Of a stretch of 64,000 nt of DNA, positions 23,835 through 35,784 are shown in pieces. The stretch comes from Bilabrum cf. latius (lineage: Eukaryota > Bigyra: Bicosoecida > Bigyra > Bicosoecida). A program made the translations under genes and the position numbers. Within the stretch, counting starts at the first letter, position 1; each line of letters begins with the position of its first letter. The DNA lies in contig OZ237765.1 in assembly GCA_965178125.1 (NCBI GenBank), positions 1 through 64,000 on the forward strand, written 5' to 3'. Under the pieces are notes generated by a model that made no database searches, was not told where the DNA came from, and saw only the letters and a list, made by a program, of their open reading frames with translations.

Positions 23835-26255
23835 ATGGAGCTATCGTCTGGCACAGGTGCAGTGAGCGCGGTCGAGGGAGACGGAATTAGCAGCGCAATT
23901 TTTGACCTGATCTGGCGCGCTAACCCGAATGGAAGCCAATTTAAGGGTGCACTACTTCCAGAAACGATAGTGCTGAGATATGGTATTGTTGTCGGGTGGT
24001 ACGTAGGAAACGACCCAATCCGAAGAATGCCGCGCTCCCGATGTCGGCTAGAATCTGTCCAGCGCCGGATACTCAAAGCCATTGCAAGGGGTGAATGGAG
24101 GGGTACCACTGCGATGGTGCTCATGACCCCGCTCGGTCTGGAGCAACCATACGATTCAATGTCGTGGTACAGTGGGGCTAGCCTGCATGCTGCTGTCGCG
24201 AAGGATCGTCGTGGCAGTGCCAGTGGGGCCTTGCCGAAGCTGCTTAATTCGGGAAGTCGGGCCAGCACTGATGAGCCTGCTTTGCTGATGGCACCATCAG
24301 ATGCAACCAGCCATGAAGAACCGGAGGATCGGTTTTCCATTGCCCGTGCCGCTCATCGCGCAAAGTAGCAGAGGACGCCCATCTTGCTTGGCCTCAGCCC
24401 TAGCCCTGGGGAGCGGATTCCTCGCGTCCTGCACATCCGCACTCAAGGGCAATTCTGGGAGTTCATGTCGTCGCTCCCAACCGGTAGCCACTGCATTCTG
24501 CAGGCAAAGCCGGGCATAGGTTCTCTGTCCTCCTCGGAGAGATGGTGGAGGCTCCTGTTGCAGGGCGGTGCAGCCGTGGCCCTCGAGTGCATGCCTCCGG
24601 ATGACGAGCATGACTCGGAGGCGACAGTGGATGGCCGGGAGAGTGGGGCAGCAGGCGGCAAGGGCACCAGTGCCAGTACCAGGGCCAAACAGAACTTCCC
24701 TCTCAGGCTGGAGCACGGTGTCAGGGGGAGGCAGGAGGAGCGGCTGTGGGTCACCGAGAGGCTGGTGCGAGCTGCTGTGAGTCTTGCCGAGCACGTCAGC
24801 GCGGTGAGTCGGGGGTCCATCCGGATTGCTAGACTGGTGGCTGACTTTGCCGTGGACCCAGATAGACTGGAAGACGTCTGGCTGTTGCGAGTGCTCAGTG
24901 TGCGACAGCGACATCCGCACTCCTGGGTGCCGCAGATGCGGGCGAAGAGTCTGCTGGCACCAGCCGTGCCGCAGGTTGGAGCAGGTTTGCATGCCTCCCA
25001 AGTGCGGGCATCAACCGCCCCAACTGACAAATCATGCAGCTCTGGGGGCCCCCCTGGAGCTGACCGACGAGCCTCGCACACCCATGCACGCGGCTCCCTG
25101 CCTGCGCCCGACCTAGACGGGTGCCCTCCTAGCAGACCGCAGACAGCACCGGCCCCGGTGGGCGCGCAACAAGCTGCCAGGGCACTGAGAGCAGCGAGGC
25201 GATCTGTTCGAATGCGCGAGCTTCCGAAGATACCGGTCAGGGAGATAGACCCCGAGGCAGCCGAGAGGGGCGGCGGGAAGGAGGAGTCGGTGGATGGGGA
25301 TGGATATGCATCTTCAGGCATGTTCGGGTCCTAGGGGCAGGCAAGGGCGGGCAAGCTGCTGGGACAGTATCCCTGGCTGGAGGTGATCGGCCCCAGGGGT
25401 GGTGGCGTGCGCGTCGACGGGGATAGAGAGAGCAAGAAGGAGAGCGAGGGTGCGAGAGAGGGGCAGCCCTAGCTGCGAACATGCATAGCAACCAGAACAA
25501 ACGAGGTCGGCAGTGAGGGAGATGGCAGAAAAAGGACACAGGGTATCCTTTCTCTGCACAAGTTCATGCTGGCTTAGAAGATGCAGTCCTTAGTGGCCGC
25601 GTCTGTGCAAAGGCCTATTGTCAGGAGAGCCATCTTGGCTCGGGTGCTGGCAGATGGTAAGAGCACGAGAAGCGGCAGGACTAATAGGACCAGATGTGGT
25701 AGGCAAGTGAGGACCCGAGAGCAAGGGAGGGGCATCTACACATGCCACCAGTAGCCACAGGCAAGCCATGAAAGCACCAATGCGGTCTAGTATGCGAGCC
25801 GGCCGAGTACATGCCCACCCAGTGCTGGAAGAGCCTCGGCAGGAGAGTCACGGACGGGCACTGACGGTGTGGCACTCTAGATCCGTGGTGCCACTGGTGT
25901 CGGTCGTCCATCGCCGCAAGAGTACTGCCAGTGGGGCATCCAGCTGGCCCTCGGAGGCAAATTTTTCGCAGGATCAGGTCGATACAATGCTGGAACAGCT
26001 CGGAGGTCCAGCCGCCCCTCGACTGCTGGACCAGGCACTGCCGCTGGGGCGCTCTTCTGGGGGCGTGGTACTACTGGCCTGCGGGCTCGCGGGGCGGACG
26101 CAGCCATGCGAGGGATGCATAGCAGGGCAGTATCCGGTGAGACCGTGGTAAAGAGCAACCTATTCTTAGGTCGCCCGGTACGTCTGGGTGTGGGGCAAGG
26201 CAATGCGAAGCCCGGTAGAGGCAGCCGTTGTACAGGCTCCGAGGAGTCCTGGTGA
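23835..26255 (+). CDS. Uncharacterised protein, C-terminal structure uncertain
   Basis: The frame from ATG 23835 is convincing to about 25656: an N-terminal domain (VLRYGIVVGWYVGNDPIRR), a segment GSHCILQAKPGIGSLSSSER, then VWLLRVLSVRQRHPHSWVPQ. In-frame TAGs at 24366 and 25332 are read through. Three further TAGs and no TAA or TGA bring the same frame to TGA 26255, but from about 25770 a different frame looks more protein-like (DTMLEQLGGPAAPRLLDQAL) and ends in TAA at about 26151. A good donor (gtaaga at 25657) exists, yet I found no acceptor in the right phase, so an intron or a one-base indel may be involved. No family recognised. Confidence 0.55.
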
Positions 26256-26331
26256 CGATTGATGAGGCCAGGACGATGAGGCTAGCAGCGGGCTGGCATC
26301 AACACCTTGTATCGTACATCACTTAAGACCA

Positions 26332-28036
26332 ATGCGTTCCATCTTGTTGCTGTGTTTATTCTGTGCATCTGCTGGACTCGTTACCGGATAGCAGCTCGTA
26401 AATGTGTCCCTGCATGGCACCACCGTTCCAGTTAGCTAGCCGATCAGCCCAAACTTCGTCGGGCTCAGCATTGAGGTCCCGTCTGCGGTAGAAATGATCG
26501 GTAGGCATTCGCAGGAGGGACCAAGACAGTCACTTTTGAACCTATTGGAGAATTTTGCACAATTTACGCCATCAGCAGAAGAACTGGGAACCATTCGAGT
26601 TGGCGGGAACTCGGCTGATGAGTCTGTCTTCAACCCAAGTGGAGATCTTCCAATAGGGAAAGACTATAGCATCACATGGGATGACATTTACTCGTACAGG
26701 GCATTCTCGGAGCTGTCGAATAGACGTGTATCCTTCGTGCTCGGTCTCAACTTCCAACGAGCATCCAACGCGTCATGGGCATTAGGGGAGGTACAGGCCG
26801 TCCAGCAAGCTGTCGGTTGGGCAGCGCTTGGCCCAAATTCAGCCATTGAGTGAGGTAGCTCGTTTTGAACAGGGTCCTTGGGCCGCCGTTGCACCGCAAG
26901 CATCACAGTTCTGATAGATCGAGAAGTGCAACTGCAACAGGTACTCGAACAGGGCCCTCACTGAGTGGCACACTTACACTTTTCGCAGGATCGGCAATGA
27001 GTGCGACATATTCAATGGGAATGGCATCCGGAACTCCAGCTACACCTATTCGCAGTACGCCAGCGAGTTCAAGACGTACGCTTCCACCATCCAGGGCGTA
27101 GGCCTTCCCCCGGGCAAAATCCAGGGAGCCACGTTCTGCTGCGAGCACGCCGACTTCGACAATGGGTTTGCCACTGATTACGTGACCCGCTTCAAGTCCG
27201 TGCTGGGCACCAATTCGTACCACCGGTACCCCACGAACCACTGCGGCAGCTCGTCCACCTCCCTCGCAGCCCTGCTCGCCCCCCGGTCCAGCGAGGGACA
27301 GGCCGAGTACCTTTCTCGCTTCTCCATCGCTTCCAGGGCGTAGGGTACCCCCTTCGTCATCGGGGAGAGCAACAGCGTGGCGTGTGGGGGCCAGGATGGC
27401 GTCTCGAATGTGATGGGCACCTCGCTGTGGGCCGTGGACTATCTGCTGTCACTGGCACGGATCAACGTGACTGCCATCAACTTCCACGGGGGACCCAAAG
27501 GAAGGTACCAGCCCATCGGATACAATAGCACGGGGGCAGGCACACCCCCTGACGTGCGGCCCCTGTACTACGGGGCCCTCCTCTTCAGCGAGGCCGTTGC
27601 CAACCGCTCCCAGCTGCTCAACCTCACGATGCAGCATACGGACAACGCACAGGTGCGCACCTGGATGGCGAGGGATGGAGACACGGGAGGCCTGCGTCTA
27701 GTGGTCGTGCACAAGGACCCAAATGCGACCGAGCCGGCCAACGTTCGCTTCGATCTCGGGGCGGGGGCCCAGGCCGGCGATGCCAGCACGCCCTGCTCCG
27801 ACGGGCAGCTGGTTCGGCTGCAGTCGGCCGGCGGCGTGCTGTCCACGTATGGGCTCAGCATCGCAGGGCAGACGTTCGACGGATCTCAGGACGGACGGGC
27901 AGTCGGGCAGCGAGTCACCGAGCCCGTGCACTGCAATGCGGTGCAATCCGGCAGCGAGGGTGCATCCTCCTGGGAATTCACCGTGCAGCCAGGGACCATC
28001 GCTCTGCTTCACCTGCCTCTGCCGACGAGTCGCTGA
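26332..28036 (+). CDS. Glycoside hydrolase family 79 (heparanase / beta-glucuronidase type), secreted
   Basis: Two exons (26332-26849, 26989-28036), 521 residues, TGA stop. Signal peptide MRSILLLCLFCASAGLVTG, then SPNFVGLSIE, a hallmark of GH79. The splice joins AIE to IGNECD, placing the acid/base Glu at 177 in the N-E motif. The nucleophile Glu is at 299 in GTPFVIGESNS. After the barrel comes a small beta-sandwich. TAGs: codons 20 and 36 (26389, 26437) and 27341, which falls in ASRAxGTPF immediately before the nucleophile strand. A stop there would remove the nucleophile and be lethal to activity. Family members release glucuronic acid from proteoglycans or arabinogalactan; which substrate applies here is unknown. 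Confidence 0.9.
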
Positions 28037-28191
28037 TGGCACGGGGCCTATTAAGGCCTAGACGGTGTCTTATGTTGCCTATGGATCGCAAAACCATCCT
28101 GCCTTTGCTTCAGATAGACCCCCCTCACGACCGACTCTGCAGTGCCAGCCCGCGCACGATCTCATCATGCTATCCAACCCAGCCTCTCATC

Positions 28192-31100
28192 TCACTCCCT
28201 GCCCCCCGCATCTGTATCTTCGCTGCTCAACTCCGAATCTACTTCTGGCTCTTCAACCCCTCCTCCTCCCCCTGCACCGGCCCGCATCACCTCTTGCACG
28301 TGTTCCCTCAGCTCAGCGGTCACCCCGCACCCGGGCGCGCTCGCCATGGCCTGCAGCAGCTGCCGCGCTCCCTCCTCGTCCCCTGCCCTGGCCAGCGCGA
28401 CCACCACGGCGGCAGACACGCCCCGCAGCATGGTCGCGGCGCCAGGCTGGCCCAGTCCTGGCAGCAGCGTCGCGGCTGCGAGCCGGGGCCGCTGCGCCTG
28501 CAGGCACGCTCGCGCAAATGCGGTGGCAAGCCGGGGGGCCTCCGCCAGCACGGCGCGCCTGGGGTCTCCCCCTTGCCCTTGACCTTGGGTGTCGCGCAGC
28601 TGCTGCACCAGGTGCGCAGCCCCCCGCAGCGCCGCCTCTGCCACTGTCAGCGTCTCATCGGGCCGGCCCCCGGCCCTGCTGCTGCGCGTGGCAGCTTCAG
28701 CGGCTGCGGCCAGCGCTGCCAGCAGATGCGGCATACGCCTCTGCAGGGCTGCAGCGTCCCTAGCTCTCCCCTGCGCCGACAACTCAGGTACTCCCTGGGA
28801 GAGCGCGCTCCAGGCCAGTCCGGGCTGTGCTGCGAGGGCGGCTGCCTCGCATGCCATCTGCACCACCTCAGCCGGCTGTCCCTGCAACGGACCCGGGTCA
28901 CTGACCCGCGCAGAGTCGTCCTGCTCTGCGTCCGAACCGGCGTCATCAGGCAGAGGAGCCTGCTCCCACAGGTAGGTACCCAGCGCCAGGGCAGCAGCCG
29001 CTGGGGCTGGCGATGAGGCCACCTCCAGTGGGAGGGGCAGCTCGGAGGGATCCAGCAGGACCAGGGCATCGGGTGAGGCTCCGAAGGAAGCAGCCAGCTG
29101 GATCCCAGAGCCATCTCTAGAAGGAAGAGGCTGCAGCACCAACCACCGGATCAGGGACATGGACAAGTCTTCCATCCCTTCATCGATGTCTTCCTCGACA
29201 TCCACATCGCCCTTCTCCAGACCGCTGCCCTCCACGTCAGCACCGATTTCCCCATCTCCGCCTGCCGCCCCCAGGGGCCTGGTGGCTCCCGCAGGCACAA
29301 GCCCGACCCCCATGTCCCCCAGGCCGTCCACCCATGCCTCCCAATCATCGCCCATGCTCTCCTCACCTCTTGCAGGCTCCTCTGCATTGGTTCCATCTTC
29401 GCGACTCAGGTCAGGCTCCATTCCCATGGATCGCAGCCCCTGTAGAGCCTCTTCGAGGGTCCGTGCCCCTACCAGCGACCACGACGGCGACCCGATAGCG
29501 GCAGGCAGCGGACCGCATGTCGCGTGACCCACCCACTCGCTGGCCCAGTGGCGAGACATATCTGCATCAGGCACCGCAATGAGGGCCCCTGCAGCACCCG
29601 CGTCTGTCTCGCCGTCGCTGGCCCCCACCACAGTCTCCCCGTCCACGGCTGTTGCGCCTGGCCACGACAGCCCGTGCGCCCACCCCCCTCCCTCTCCCTG
29701 CGCCTCAGCGTCCCCCGGGTACACCGGCACGGCTCGGGGAGTGGGTTCCCCGTCCAGGCCCACAGCGGAGGCCTCCAACGCAGTGCGCTCCGCATGCCCC
29801 CGCGCAGTTGCCACCGCGTGCAGAGAGTCGCCGACATCTCTGCCAGGACTGCCGCCCAGCCCGCCCCGCTGCCTCTCGCGCTCCCCCCATGCCGCGGCGA
29901 GGGCTGCCGTGGCCGTCTCGGGGTGCTCTGGGGCGCAAGCGGCGGGTCGAGCGAGGCCCACCATGGCTGCCGCGATGCCTCCCGCCGCCGCCTGCTCCGA
30001 TCCTCGCGGTCGCACACTGGCCACCAGCTGGGCCACGGCGGCGCGGATGTCTCCCGGGCTGTACTCGAGGGGTAGGCCGGGCACGGGAGCGTGCTACCGG
30101 TGTGACGAGTGCGCTTCTTGCAGGAGGCGCAGTAGCCCCACAGCGCTACCCTCCATGGCGACCCCCTTGAGGAGGAAGGAGGCCAGGGCCCGCGGGGGCA
30201 CAGTTCTGGGTTGCATGCGCGGGGGCAGGCCCCACGTGTCCCACCACTGCGGCAGGGCTGTGCGGGTGGAGTCGCGGGCCGCGGTGGAGCCCATGAGGTG
30301 CTGTCTAGCGGCGGCCGCGTCGGGAGGCGGCTGTACCACCTCAGTCAAGGGTGCACCGCATGCAAGTGCAGCCGCGGCATGCCCCAGCACAGGGTCCACG
30401 TCAGCCGCCCCGTGGGCCAGCACCCCGGCAGCCACCCCCGCGGGGGCCAGGATGCGGGCCCGCTGGTCCCTATCCCAGAGGAGGCCCCTCCTGTTGGCCT
30501 GCTGCAGCATCGCAATGGCTGCCATGGCCACGTGCATCCCCTCTCTGCTGCGGGAGGACAGACTGGCCACCAGCAGCCGGATCGAGATGTGCCCATCCCC
30601 CAGCAGCTGAGGCCGGTCGGTGCGACCTCGAGCCGGCTATGAATTTGTGCCCTGCTCCGTGAGCTCCTCGATGGCCTCCATAGTCTGCATCAAGAGCGCA
30701 GTAGCACCGCTCAAGTCACCCTGCAGCAGCGCAGTGCGTGCCAGCTCACGGTGCACGGGCATCGACTCTGTCGTCGCGTCGGTTTCAGAAGAAATGCGCG
30801 CATTCCCATGACTAGGCCCAGATACATCCAATTCCTGGATTTTGAGCTGAATCTCCTGAGCTACGTCCGGATCTCGAATTTCTAGAGCGCTTTGGTACAG
30901 CCGCCTAAGGGCGTACAACTTAAACTGCTTGTCCTATTTTGGCAGCTGGCCACTCTAGCTATCAGAACCCCCTGACAACTCCTCGATTACACTCCTTCCG
31001 ATGGTACGATACAATTGAATAGCAACATCGTGCCGTTTCAGCAGCGCGTATGCCGAGCAGAGCACATACACCGCATCTGCGTTCGGCTGTTCGTACGATG

Positions 31101-31308
31101 CCTCTCCGTGCACCTGGGCCAACTGCTCCAGTATTTTATTGATTGGAGTAGGGATGTTCCCACGCTCGCTCGTCTTGCTGATTCGTTGCTTCGACACTCT
31201 CAAAAGGGCCTAGAACTTTGCCCGAGAATCATTAGACTACAAACGATGTCCGTGGTGGCAGTGCTTGAATAAGTTGGACACTGCAGACACTATACGAAGA
31301 GCCTGCAT
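28192..31308 (-). CDS. Helical-repeat (PPR/TPR-like) protein, probably mitochondrial
   Basis: Single exon of 1,038 residues with a TGA stop. The N terminus MQALRIVSAVSNLFKHCHHG is basic and lacks acids, as in a mitochondrial presequence. Helical hairpins such as ADAVYVLCSAYALLKRHDVA and LYALRRLYQSALEI resemble PPR or TPR motifs but are degenerate. A long acidic, Gly-rich middle (around DVEEDIDEGMEDLS) and an Ala-rich helical C terminus follow. TAGs (plus-strand cta): 31237, 31210, 30955, 30934, 30637 and 30094; for example SGGSDSxSGQLPKxDKQFK. A role in mitochondrial RNA metabolism would be the default for such a protein, but this is inference. Confidence 0.72.
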
Positions 31309-31446
31309 CGAAGGAAGGTGGATTCGAGCTCTCTTAGCGCCTCTTAACATGGTCGAATCAACCGCAATGGACCGACGACAACGCGAAATGGTTCCGGTTC
31401 TTCCGGCTTCAAGTTGACACCTCGTGCGTATGAGTCGTAGTGGGCA

Positions 31447-34400
31447 TCAGCTGCTGTGAGTCCCAGCATCCGCAGCATTGATCGTCACTTCGACATGCTG
31501 ATCGCCCTCTTGTCCGGCCACTTCATCCACCAGCTCGCGCCTCTCTGCCGCTGCTGTGCCCTACGGCTATGGCCCCACTTCGTCCGCCTCCCGTTCCCCC
31601 TCACGCCCAGATACAGCAATTGGAACCGAGACACCCTCGAGACTATCCAGCAAGTCAGCTATCTGGTCTCCAGAGACCGGTGAAGACCCCCCGCTGGCCT
31701 GCATGATGGCCTCGGAGATACCCTGCAGGTCCGGACTGGCCTCTCCGCTGGCGCCGCCTCGGCTGCCCGTGCCCACAAGCCCCGTTCCATCCGCATCCGC
31801 ATCCGCATCCGCATGTCTCTGTCCCTGTCTATCCTGCGGCTGGCCAGCATCAGCCCCCACTTGCTCGACGTGTCCATCGATCGATGCCACGCTCTCGTCC
31901 AGGACCCCTCCACCACCGGCCCACGTTCCACTGCCGAGCCCCGCCCTCGCCCCTGCCCCTTTCCCTGCTCCATCACCTGCCCGTGCCCGTGCCCGTGGCC
32001 CTTCCATCATGGGGATCGGCGTCACCCCCTGGCGCTCCAGCTCAGAGAGCGCCGCCAGCCGAGCTGTCTGCCTCAGCTGTCCCTCCAGCTCGGCAGCTAC
32101 ATCCACCACGGCTCGGATCCTCCTCACGGCCCTCTCCCTCTGCCCAGGGGCCGACTGCGCAATGATCCGGCGAGATGCCCGCCTCACCAGGACCTGCATC
32201 GAGTGGAGCCGCTTGGCCGCCTGTCGCATCTGGGCCGCAGTGTGGAAGGTAGGGTCCTGGCCCCCGACATTGGCCACCTTACCATTGCCCTCGCCCAGCT
32301 TGGAGCCCGTCCCCCTGGAGGCTACTCCCGCACCGAACCAGCCCAGCTTTGGCTTCGATTTCTTGGGAGACCCCGCGCCTGCCTTGCGCATCACGCTCCG
32401 TGCCCCAGCCGGGGTGGACCCAGACGCAGTGGCGGCATACCCCGGCGGCCCGTCCTCCAGCTGGCCCCCCTCGGCCATGTGATGCGCCACCATCTCCAAA
32501 ACCAGCCGCGAGGAATCCGCACCCGGTGCATCGATCGGCGCCCCCGTCCCCGCCGCCCCCTTGGCTCTCGCCTCTCGCTTGTTGGCCAGCACAGTCTCAT
32601 GCAGCCGCTGCAGTGCCGCGGCCTTCTGCAGCACGGGGTGCCTCTTGGGCCCGTACTCGGCCTGCACCCGCTGGCGGTGGAGGGCGGAGGGAGGCACCCC
32701 GAGGGCTGCAGACCAGGCAGCGGCCGACTGCGGCCTGCCCCTGCCCTCGGCCTCCATCCTGCGCTTCTCCTTCTCTCGCGCGGCCAGGGAGTGCTCCCTC
32801 AGCGCCTGCCTCCCCAGCTCGCTCCGGATGTACAAGTCCTTCGTGTGCCTGGTCAGCACCAGCACGGCCAGCTCCAGGGGAGAGGCTTCCTGGCCGAGCC
32901 CGTCCTCCAGCTGGCGAATAGCACGCACCACAGTGCCGCGGGATCGAATCTGAGGACCAAGCCCATTATCCCAGGACGGCAATTGGGTACCGTCACCGGC
33001 CTTGGGTGGGCTGCTGGACCGCACGGTGTGGGCTGGGGGCCTTGCTCGATGCGCATCGATCTCGTCATTTACCGGTCTGCCATACCCCGCGCTGGTGAAT
33101 GCCTCTGCGCCCTCGTCCACCTCTTGGGCTGCCTCGAAGCCATTGAGAACATCACCGCTGGGGCGTACATTCTCCCTCGCTCGCGAGGAGTCCGCTGGAA
33201 TGAGTCCATCGGCCCCGCTCACGACCGGCCCCTCTGCATGTGCCAAGTCCATGCTACTGGGCTCACTGCCGTCGCGCGCAGGTGGCATGGGCCGGATGGA
33301 GTTTGGAGATGGGGCGATTGCATTGGGCTCAATTTTGGTTGAGCCCTCGCCCTTAGCTGCGATGGGGCTGCTGTTCCGCTCGTTCATGCTTGTGCCGCTG
33401 CCATGGGACTTTCCCGGGGTCCCCTGAGGTGACGATTCCGCACTGCTGGCTTGGCCGTCCTTGCGCTGGGCCCGCTTCCAAGCGCGCAGCCGATGGTTCT
33501 TGCGGAGATGCTCCGTCTCCTCGATGGGAGGCCACGAGAATCCAGGGGAGGACTCCGGTGAGACCTGCCTCCTGCTCCGCCTGACCATCTGGCGATAGGC
33601 CCGCTCCGATGGACTGTGCCTGGTGCGACGGGCTGCCAGAGAGCCGGTGGACCCGGGGGAGACGTGCACGTGCACTCCATCAGGTGATCGACTGCCCATG
33701 GGGGACGGAGATCCATCGATGGATGGGCTACCGTCTGCGTGCCTGCCGCCGAGCCCCGTTACCCGGGTGTGGACCCCCCATCCCGCTTTGCCCCTGCCCC
33801 TGCCCCCCCCACTGCGTTTCCCGCCTTCCTTGCCGGTGGTCTGTCTAGTTGTTCTCTCCACCCCCTCTCGCGCCTGTTTGACCATCCTCATCGCTCCCTC
33901 CTTGGCCTCTTTGGCCAGGTCCTCCGCCCTCAGCGTGTCCTGGGCCTGGTCGTAGACGGCCGCCAGAAACTCGGCAGAGTGCGACGAGGGCGGGCGGACG
34001 AGGCTGCGCTGACTGAGCTGCACGCCCTTCGACTGCTTCAAGGTCTGGATGAGTCTCCTCCGGACCCTCTCCTGCCTCGCGCTCTCCTTGATCCTCCTCT
34101 GCGCCCTCTCCCGCCGGGCCAGTCGCTCCCGCTGCTTGACCAGCTCCAGCTCGCGCAGCTCCTGGAGGCGCTTCTGCCTGCTGCTCTCCACCTGCTCCAA
34201 GATTTCACCGTGCCTCTTTACCGACTGCTCTCGGGCCAGCTGGTCCATGGCCGCCTGCATGTCGCCGTCGAGACGCACGGAGATCGATGAGTCGATGCCC
34301 AACTGGAGGGCGACAGCGCGGTGGCTCGGGCGATCGGGGCTCTTGTGGCCCATCTTTGCTTCCAGTGGAACGTACTCTCCTAATGGTGATGCTGCGTCTA

Positions 34401-34461
34401 ACATGGTACCTTCCAATGAGCCCGATGGGGTGCTCATCCAGCTGGCAGATGCCTTTGACAT
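31447..34461 (-). CDS. Coiled-coil protein of unknown function
   Basis: Single exon, 1,004 residues, TGA stop. Residues of roughly 75-150 form a strongly charged coiled coil (ILEQVESSRQKRLQELRELE and RRERAQRRIKESARQERVRR). A basic, Ser/Pro-rich middle and a second helical region (MRQAAKRLHSMQVLVRRASR) follow, then a low-complexity Gly and Asp-Ala tail. Only two TAGs occur, both near the C terminus (plus cta 31567 and 31561, read GPxPxGTAAAERR). The composition suggests a cytoskeletal or ciliary component but no family signature was recognised. Confidence 0.7.
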
Positions 34462-34751
34462 GTTGCTCGAGCGACGGCAATCTAGGCCACCCCAGAATGA
34501 AGCTCTTCAATAGTTGAATATTTCTATAGGCAAATATGCGAGTGTTGCTTGACCGGACCACTTCTTAATTTGCACCTACAGCGGAGTAATAGTAAAGGCT
34601 GGTCACGCGCTCGACTCCTCACCCGCCGGCCTGAAAGGTTCGCTGCTGTTTGACGAAGGTTCGGTTTTTCCAAGCTTCAGTGTCTGAAAGAATCAGAAAC
34701 CGACCTGCCCCAGTGCGGTCGGTGCAATTTGATACAGAAAAATCATCCACA
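34462..34751. promoter_or_regulatory. Shared upstream region of divergent genes
   Basis: 290 bp lie between the start codons of the minus-strand coiled-coil gene and the plus-strand membrane-protein gene. No core element could be named; the annotation rests on divergence alone. Confidence 0.4.
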
Positions 34752-35561
34752 ATGGCTTCCGTAGATGGTACAGGTGTCGTCCTTACGGAGCACGCTGTCG
34801 TGCTCGCTGCGGTGTACGGAGCAGCGGTCGGCACCTTCGTGGTAGGCCTGGTCGGCCTGATGTGTGGGTCGACAAACGAAGTCCAGATAGCGCGAAGGGC
34901 TGTATTATGGGTCCGAATTTCGTGCACAGTAGCGGTCATCGCCTGGTTATGCGAACTGTATACCGAAGTAGCGCAACCCCGGCTGAGAAGAATAGAGTGG
35001 CCACACTTTGGCTTGCTCCTCCCTCCGCTTGCAGTTGCAGTCACTTTCATCGGATTATTTGTGAATTCACATCCAGTCTTCAGGTGGGTCGCAATGCTGA
35101 CTCAACCGCTCTTTGTGTTATGTTCGGGAATGGCAAGCGCATTCGTGTTTCTTAGGATGCAGTGTCTGGGCAGCGGCGAATGTCTGGCGCGCCCTGGCGA
35201 GGCGCTGAGCGAAATTGAAGTTTGGGTCTCGTTGGTGTCGTATTTGGTCGCTGGATTTTGCGGCATTTAGATAGTTTTGTTTACGGGGTACCTGCAGGCC
35301 TCGCTGGGGGCGTGCGGGCTTAGGTATCCGGCCCGGCTCCTGAGCACGTCAGCGGGGGCGTCTGGAATCGTGATTGAGGACCCCAACGATGCAATCGAGG
35401 CGAAGGAGAGCAAGAAGCTTGATGCCGCTCGAGGGGCGGCGGCGGCCGTCGTGTCAGAGGCGAGTGGCGGCAAGCGTAGCGCCCGTCGGCGGGGAGGGAG
35501 CCACAAGGGCGGGGGGAGCAGCAGCGGTAGGGGCACAGCTGCAGCGGTGGCAGAACCATGA
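34752..35561 (+). CDS. Multi-pass membrane protein, unknown
   Basis: Single exon of 269 residues, TGA stop. About five hydrophobic segments: VVLAAVYGAAVGTFVVGLVG, SCTVAVIAWLCELY, LLLPPLAVAVTFIGLFV, LTQPLFVLCSGMASAFVFL and VSLVSYLVAGFCGIxIVLFT. The one TAG (35268) lies inside the last segment, a position where Leu would be the more usual residue; Gln is tolerated in helices but this site does not support the Gln assignment. The cytoplasmic tail is basic and low complexity. No family recognised. Confidence 0.7.
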
Positions 35562-35784
35562 TGTGATTGACGTTACCACTGATAGAACTGGCATTATGCA
35601 ATGGATACACACGCATGCCTGTCTCTGGACAACAAAGGCACTGCCGTCCCAGAAGACAATGGAAGGCCAGAACAAATAACGCGTGTAGGGAACACTTGCC
35701 GCTTGCCTCTCCCCATCCATCAAACGAAGAGGATTTGCATATTCTAGGCCCCTATGCAAGTGTCCATGCCCCCTCTTGGCCTCC

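Noticed and set aside
31813-33342. 509-codon plus-strand frame opposite the coiled-coil gene
   Set aside because: Arg/Leu/Pro-rich antisense translation typical of shadows in GC-rich coding DNA.
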